13,761 nt of DNA from Alphaproteobacteria bacterium (GTDB lineage Bacteria > Pseudomonadota > Alphaproteobacteria > CACIAM-22H2), in the NCBI GenBank assembly GCA_016869915.1, contig VGDA01000045.1:1-13761 (forward strand), in the 5' to 3' direction. The position numbers and the translations under genes are program-made. The notes under the pieces were generated by a model. It made no database searches. It worked only from the letters and a program-made list of their open reading frames with translations, and was not told where the DNA came from. Below, one piece after another: positions 8,948-13,761 of this stretch. The number at the start of each line of letters is the position of its first letter. Within the stretch, counting starts at the first letter, position 1.

Positions 8948-9793
8948 ATGCAGCGCCCTCCACCCTCCTCGCCGACCCGCGCCGTCACGCTCGCGCGCCC
9001 CGCGCCGGGCGCGCCCGCGGATCCCTATCTCGTCACGCCGGTGGCCAAGGCCCTCGCCGTCCTCGCCTTCGTCGAGGACGCGGGCCAGGAGGTCGGGCTC
9101 AGCGACGTCGCGCGCGCGCTCGGCCTGCCGAAGACCTCGGCCTTCCGCTACCTCTACACGCTCGCCGCGGCCGGCTTCATCGGCTACGGCACGGGCCGCG
9201 ACCGCTACCGCCCCGGCCCGCGCATGCATCGCGGGCGCGAGGGCGAGACCGACGTCCAGCGCCTGCGCGAGCTTGCCATCCCCGCCATGTCGGGGCTGCG
9301 CAAGCGCTTCAACGAGACGATCAACCTCGGCGTCCCCGACCGCGACCGCGTGGTCTATGTCGAGATGATCGAGAGCAGCCGCGCGCTGCGCATGCAGGCG
9401 CGCATCGGCGAGCGGCACCCGCTCAACTCCACCTCGCTCGGCAAGGCGATCCTCGCCTTCATGCCCGAGGAGGAGCGCGCGCCCCTGCTCGCCTCGCCGC
9501 TCAAGGCGATGACGGGGCGCACCACGACCGACGTCGCGCAGCTGCGGCGCCAGCTGCGCGAGATCGCGCGCAAGGGCTACGCGGTCGAGATCGGCGAGAA
9601 CGAGGAGGGGCTGATGTGCATCGGCGTCCCCATCCTCGAGCGCGGCGGCAGGCCCGTGGCCGCGCTCAGCCTCTCGGCGCCCGAGGCGCGCCTCACGCGC
9701 CCGATGCGCCTCGAGGTGATCGCCGCGCTGCGCGCCGCCGCGGGCACGGTGTCGCGCCGCCTCGGCCATCGCGCCGCGGCCGCGCCGGGCTGA
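8948..9793 (+). CDS. IclR-family transcriptional regulator
   Basis: A 281-residue DNA-binding regulator. The N-terminal winged helix-turn-helix spans about residues 30-90 (KALAVLAFVEDAG, then LSDVARALGLPKTSAFRYL at 51-69). The C-terminal effector-binding domain begins at about 104 and shows the family patterns ETINLGV (123-129), HPLNSTSLGKAILAF (157-171) and GYAVEIGENEEGLMCIGVPI (210-229). Such proteins act as tetramers and switch neighbouring catabolic genes on a small-molecule signal. The start is uncertain: the first 26 residues are Pro/Ala/Arg-rich, no clear Shine-Dalgarno sequence precedes the ATG at 8948, and an internal start is possible. The gene is divergent from the aminotransferase-M81-SDR operon, which is its most likely target, across a gap with a candidate operator. 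It is convergent with the small secreted-protein gene, with only 5 bp between stops. Confidence 0.93.
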   Translation: MQRPPPSSPTRAVTLARPAPGAPADPYLVTPVAKALAVLAFVEDAGQEVGLSDVARALGLPKTSAFRYLYTLAAAGFIGYGTGRDRYRPGPRMHRGREGETDVQRLRELAIPAMSGLRKRFNETINLGVPDRDRVVYVEMIESSRALRMQARIGERHPLNSTSLGKAILAFMPEEERAPLLASPLKAMTGRTTTDVAQLRRQLREIARKGYAVEIGENEEGLMCIGVPILERGGRPVAALSLSAPEARLTRPMRLEVIAALRAAAGTVSRRLGHRAAAAPG

Positions 9794-9798
9794 CGCCT

Positions 9799-10323
9799 TC
9801 ACTCGGTGCGCGGCGCGAAGGCTTCCGGCAGCTGCGCGCCCTGGTCGGCATCGCCCGTCGCCCGCCAGTGCTCGACCTGCCACCTGCCGTCGCGCTCGCG
9901 CAGGTAGGCCTGGAATTCCTCCCAGGGCTCGCGCGCGCACGCGGCCTGCGCGCCATCGCAGTCGCGCAGCCCGAATTCCACCAGCGTCACGCCGGGCCTG
10001 AACCACGGCATGGCGCGATGGTCGTCGCCGACCTGGCTGGCGCGGACGACGCTCTCGCGGTCGATCCGGTATTGCAGGCGGCGCGGCCGCGGCGCGGGAT
10101 CGGGCGGCTCGGCGCCCACGCGCGCGCAGAACTCGCGCTCGGCCCGCGCGATGCAGGCCGCGAGCATGTCGATCGCGCAGGCGGCGCCGGAGCTCCCGGC
10201 CGCGCAGGGCGCGGGCGCGATGCCGGGCCCGGCGCGCCGGGCCTCGCCCGCCACCGCCTGGCCGGCGGCGCCGAGCAGGAGCAGGCAGAGCCCGAACCCG
10301 AAGCTAGCGCCGCTGCTGGGCAT
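9799..10323 (-). CDS. Small secreted cysteine-rich protein, unknown function
   Basis: I do not recognise this family. The 174-residue product begins with a Sec-type signal peptide: a short N-region, a hydrophobic core (FGLCLLLLGAA, 10-20) and a probable cleavage after AVA (23-25), with no lipobox cysteine there, so a periplasmic or exported soluble protein is expected. The mature part has six cysteines, several in Ala-Cys contexts, which may form disulfides. Its C-terminal half is a tryptophan-containing, possibly beta-rich region (PWEEFQAYLRERDGRWQVEHW) that vaguely recalls SnoaL/NTF2-like folds; I cannot confirm this. The ATG at 10323 lies 20 bp inside the 3' end of the TPR-glycosyltransferase gene, so the two are probably translationally coupled. 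A longer in-frame start at 10383 would bury the signal peptide and is less likely. The gene is real by frame, signal peptide and operon position. Confidence 0.72.
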   Translation of the reverse strand: MPSSGASFGFGLCLLLLGAAGQAVAGEARRAGPGIAPAPCAAGSSGAACAIDMLAACIARAEREFCARVGAEPPDPAPRPRRLQYRIDRESVVRASQVGDDHRAMPWFRPGVTLVEFGLRDCDGAQAACAREPWEEFQAYLRERDGRWQVEHWRATGDADQGAQLPEAFAPRTE

Positions 10324-11712
10324 GTCGGCGGGAGAGTTCCTCGAGGGCGTGGCGCGCCTCGGCGAAGACGCCGTCCCAGGCACCGGGCGCCTTCTGCCGG
10401 AACAGGCGCATCGACGGGTACCACGGGGTGTCGCTGCGCCCGTCGAGGTAGAGCCAGTAGGGCATGAAGGGCAGCAGGTTCCAGACCGGCCTGCCGAGCG
10501 AGCCGGCGAGATGGGCGACGGAGGAATCCGTCATCAGCACGAGGTCCAGCTGCTCCACGGCGGCCGCCGTGTCGGCGAAGTCGTTGCAGTGCCGCCCGAG
10601 GTCGATGACGTAGTTGCGCGCGCCGGATTGCGCGAGCTCATCGGCGCGCGGCCCCTTCTGCAGGCTGAAGAGCTGCACGCCCGGCACCTCCGCGAAGGGC
10701 AGGAAGCGCTCGAGCGGCGTCGCGCGCTGGGCGTTGCCCTTGAAGGTCACGCTGCCCGACCAGATGATCCCGACCTTGAGCCGGTCGCCGGCCGCTGCGA
10801 CCAGCGGCGCCATGCGCGCTCGGGCCTCCGGCGGCACGTGCAGCTTCGCGGGCGGCGGCAGGTCGGCGAAAGACTTCATCGCCTTTCCGGGCAGGCTCAT
10901 GAACGGCACGTGCGCGACATGCGCCGGCGCCGCCGCGCCGATCGCCACCAGCTCGTCGACGCCGGCGAGCCCCGAGAACAGCCGCATCAGCTCCGGCTTG
11001 CAGCCGAGCGCCACGCGCCGCACGCGCGATCGCAGCGCCGGCAGGAAGCGGACGGAGAGGATCGCGTCGCCGAAGCCCTGCTCGGGCCAGGCCAGCAGCG
11101 TGCCCTCGAGGGGGGCGCCGTCCCATCGCGGCGTCGGGTAGTTGGGCATCGGCGGCCGGTCGGGCAGGCGCCAGCGCCACTCGAAGGCCGCCCAGCCCTC
11201 CTCGAAGCGCCCGAGCCGCAGCAGCACCTGCGAGCGGTCGAATTGCGCGCTCGCGTTCTCCGGCTGGATGCGGATCGCCTGCTCGAAGGCGGCCAGCGCA
11301 TCGACCAGCATGCCGCCGTCGTGGAGCGCGACGCCGAGGTTCGTCCACGCCGTGCTGGTGGGCTGGCGCGCGACGACGCGGCGATGGAGCGAGACGGCCT
11401 CGGCGTAGCGCTGCAGGTCCTTGAGCGCGTTGGCGAGGTTGGCCACCGCGGAGAGGTCGCCCGGCGCGATGTCGAGCGCGCGCTGGTAGCAGCCCGTCGC
11501 CTCCGCGGGATGGCCAGAGGCGCGCAGCGCGACGCCGAGAGCGTTCCACGCCTCGTTGCTGCGCGGCGCCTCGGCGACCGTCTTCTCGGCGAGCGCGACG
11601 GCCTCGTCGTGGCGCTTGCCCGAGATCGCGGCCTGCACGTCCTTGAGCCGCTGCGCGAGGCCGCTCGCGGCGCTGCGCTCGGCCGGGGTCGCGCTCGGCG
11701 TCGGCGCGGCGC

Positions 11713-11716
<4 letters not shown>
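10304..11716 (-). CDS. TPR protein with GT9-like glycosyltransferase domain
   Basis: A 470-residue fusion. Residues about 20-185 contain tandem tetratricopeptide repeats, seen as NEAWNALGVALRASGHPAEA (54-73), LSAVANLANALKDLQRYAEA (88-107), TAWTNLGVALHDGGMLVDAL (122-141) and SAQFDRSQVLLRLGRFEEG (156-174). From about 195 to the end the protein resembles heptosyltransferase/GT9-type domains: WPEQGFGDAIL (210-220), KVGIIWSGS (314-322), LFSLQKG (349-355) and MTDSSVAHLAGSLGRPVW (395-412), the usual nucleotide-sugar-binding region. TPR-GT9-like proteins of this layout are frequent in Alphaproteobacteria; the acceptor, whether polysaccharide or protein, is unknown. There is no signal peptide, so it is cytosolic. 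The start overlaps the stop of the DUF853 gene (ATGA), which fixes it. The frame stays open far upstream through that gene, but this is only a GC-rich shadow. Confidence 0.9.
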
Positions 11717-13263
<1,547 letters not shown>

Positions 13264-13288
13264 GGACGGGCCTGCCTCCCAAGCTGCG

Positions 13289-13311
13289 GCGGGCGGCTGG
13301 GCGCCGCCCGC
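13289..13311 (-). terminator. GC-rich hairpin between gcrA and the DUF853 gene
   Basis: A perfect 9-bp stem, GCGGGCGGC paired with GCCGCCCGC, with a 5-base loop lies entirely in the 55-bp gap after the gcrA stop. There is no T-run after it on the minus strand, so it is not a textbook intrinsic terminator. It could act as a partial terminator or attenuator, or stabilise the processed gcrA message. It ends about ten bases before the DUF853 ribosome site. In a background this GC-rich, a chance hairpin cannot be excluded. Confidence 0.4.
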
Positions 13312-13318
13312 GGCCGCA

Positions 13319-13761
13319 TCAGGCGGCTTCGCCCGATTTCGGCTTCGCCTTTACATACGCCACGGCGCAATGCGCGGCGCAATAGGGCTTTCCGACGAGG
13401 GCGCGCTCGCCGCAGAAATGGAAGTCTCCGTCGCCGGGATGGCCGACGGGCCACATGCAACGCTGGTTGGAGAGTTGCAGCGCGGGCGTCTCGACGCGCG
13501 TGCGTGCCGGCGCGGACTGCGCCGCCGGGGCGGGTGCGGGTGCCGACTGCCTCGCCGGCGTCATCGCCGCGGTCTGCGGCAGCGCGGACATGGCGAGGTT
13601 GCGCGTCGCGCGCGGCACCCTGGGCGTCGCCGGACGGATCGCCATGCGGCGGATGGGCGAGGGCCGGGAGGCGAGGCGGAGCCTGTGGGCCTTGCCGACC
13701 ACGGCATTCTTCGAGATGCCCAGGAGCTTGCCGATCTCGGCCGTCGAAAGTCCCTCGTTCC
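13319..13761 (-). CDS. gcrA: GcrA cell-cycle regulator, N-terminus cut off by window edge
   Basis: The visible 146 residues contain the two hallmark parts of GcrA. The N-terminal helix-turn-helix remnant reads STAEIGKLLGISKNAVVGKA, with HRL following; comparison with the family suggests that about 15-20 N-terminal residues lie beyond base 13761. The C-terminal sigma-70-interacting domain reads RCMWPVGHPGDGDFHFCG, then GKPYCAAHCAVAY. Between them is a variable Ala/Pro-rich linker. In Caulobacter and relatives GcrA binds the sigma-70/RNA-polymerase holoenzyme and stimulates promoters carrying CcrM-methylated GANTC sites, which links transcription to chromosome replication. A GTG at 13702 gives a shorter open frame but cannot be the true start, because the conserved domain continues upstream without a stop. 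The DUF853 gene follows after 55 bp. Its presence is the best taxonomic marker in the window. Confidence 0.95.
   Translation of the reverse strand, partial: NEGLSTAEIGKLLGISKNAVVGKAHRLRLASRPSPIRRMAIRPATPRVPRATRNLAMSALPQTAAMTPARQSAPAPAPAAQSAPARTRVETPALQLSNQRCMWPVGHPGDGDFHFCGERALVGKPYCAAHCAVAYVKAKPKSGEAA

Noticed and set aside
8906..10006. A 366-residue minus-strand frame opposite iclR
   Set aside because: It is the antisense shadow of a clear IclR-family protein, and it would cross the candidate operator and the convergent junction.

Overview
The window is very GC-rich bacterial DNA (I estimate above 70 % G+C) with dense, tightly packed genes. The truncated gene at the right edge is a clear GcrA cell-cycle regulator, a family essentially restricted to Alphaproteobacteria, so the source is an alphaproteobacterium. 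I cannot place it further with confidence; a Hyphomicrobiales or Rhodospirillales lineage is plausible. I see no rRNA, tRNA, CRISPR array, insertion sequence, phage gene or origin, and no gene that looks compositionally foreign. No gene-free stretch exceeds 100 bases.

Left part (1-5222): a short minus-strand operon of an atypical short-chain dehydrogenase (SDR) followed by an MFS transporter that runs off the left edge. Next come a divergent second MFS transporter (plus), a creatininase-family amidohydrolase (minus) and an M24 (aminopeptidase P/creatinase fold) metallohydrolase (plus). Strand alternates gene by gene. Divergent pairs are separated by 88-98 bp, while convergent pairs abut or overlap.

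Middle part (5238-9793): a minus-strand operon of class III PLP aminotransferase, M81 (MlrC-like) metallopeptidase and gluconate-5-dehydrogenase-type SDR. The first two genes overlap by ATGA. Upstream and divergent is an IclR-family regulator. The 85-bp gap between regulator and operon contains a 19-bp inverted repeat plus further GTTTC half-sites, which makes a good candidate IclR operator.

Taken together, 1-9793 looks like a catabolic island. Three metal-dependent hydrolases of amide or peptide bonds, an aminotransferase or aminomutase, two SDR oxidoreductases and two MFS permeases could take up and dismantle a small nitrogenous amide, cyclic amide or peptide-like compound. IclR probably controls at least the middle operon. 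The substrate cannot be read from the sequence.

Right part (9799-13761): a housekeeping-like minus-strand cluster of gcrA (partial), a HerA-like DUF853 ATPase, a TPR protein fused to a GT9-like glycosyltransferase domain, and a small secreted cysteine-rich protein of unknown function. The last three are linked by overlapping stop and start codons. A GC-rich hairpin lies between gcrA and the ATPase gene.
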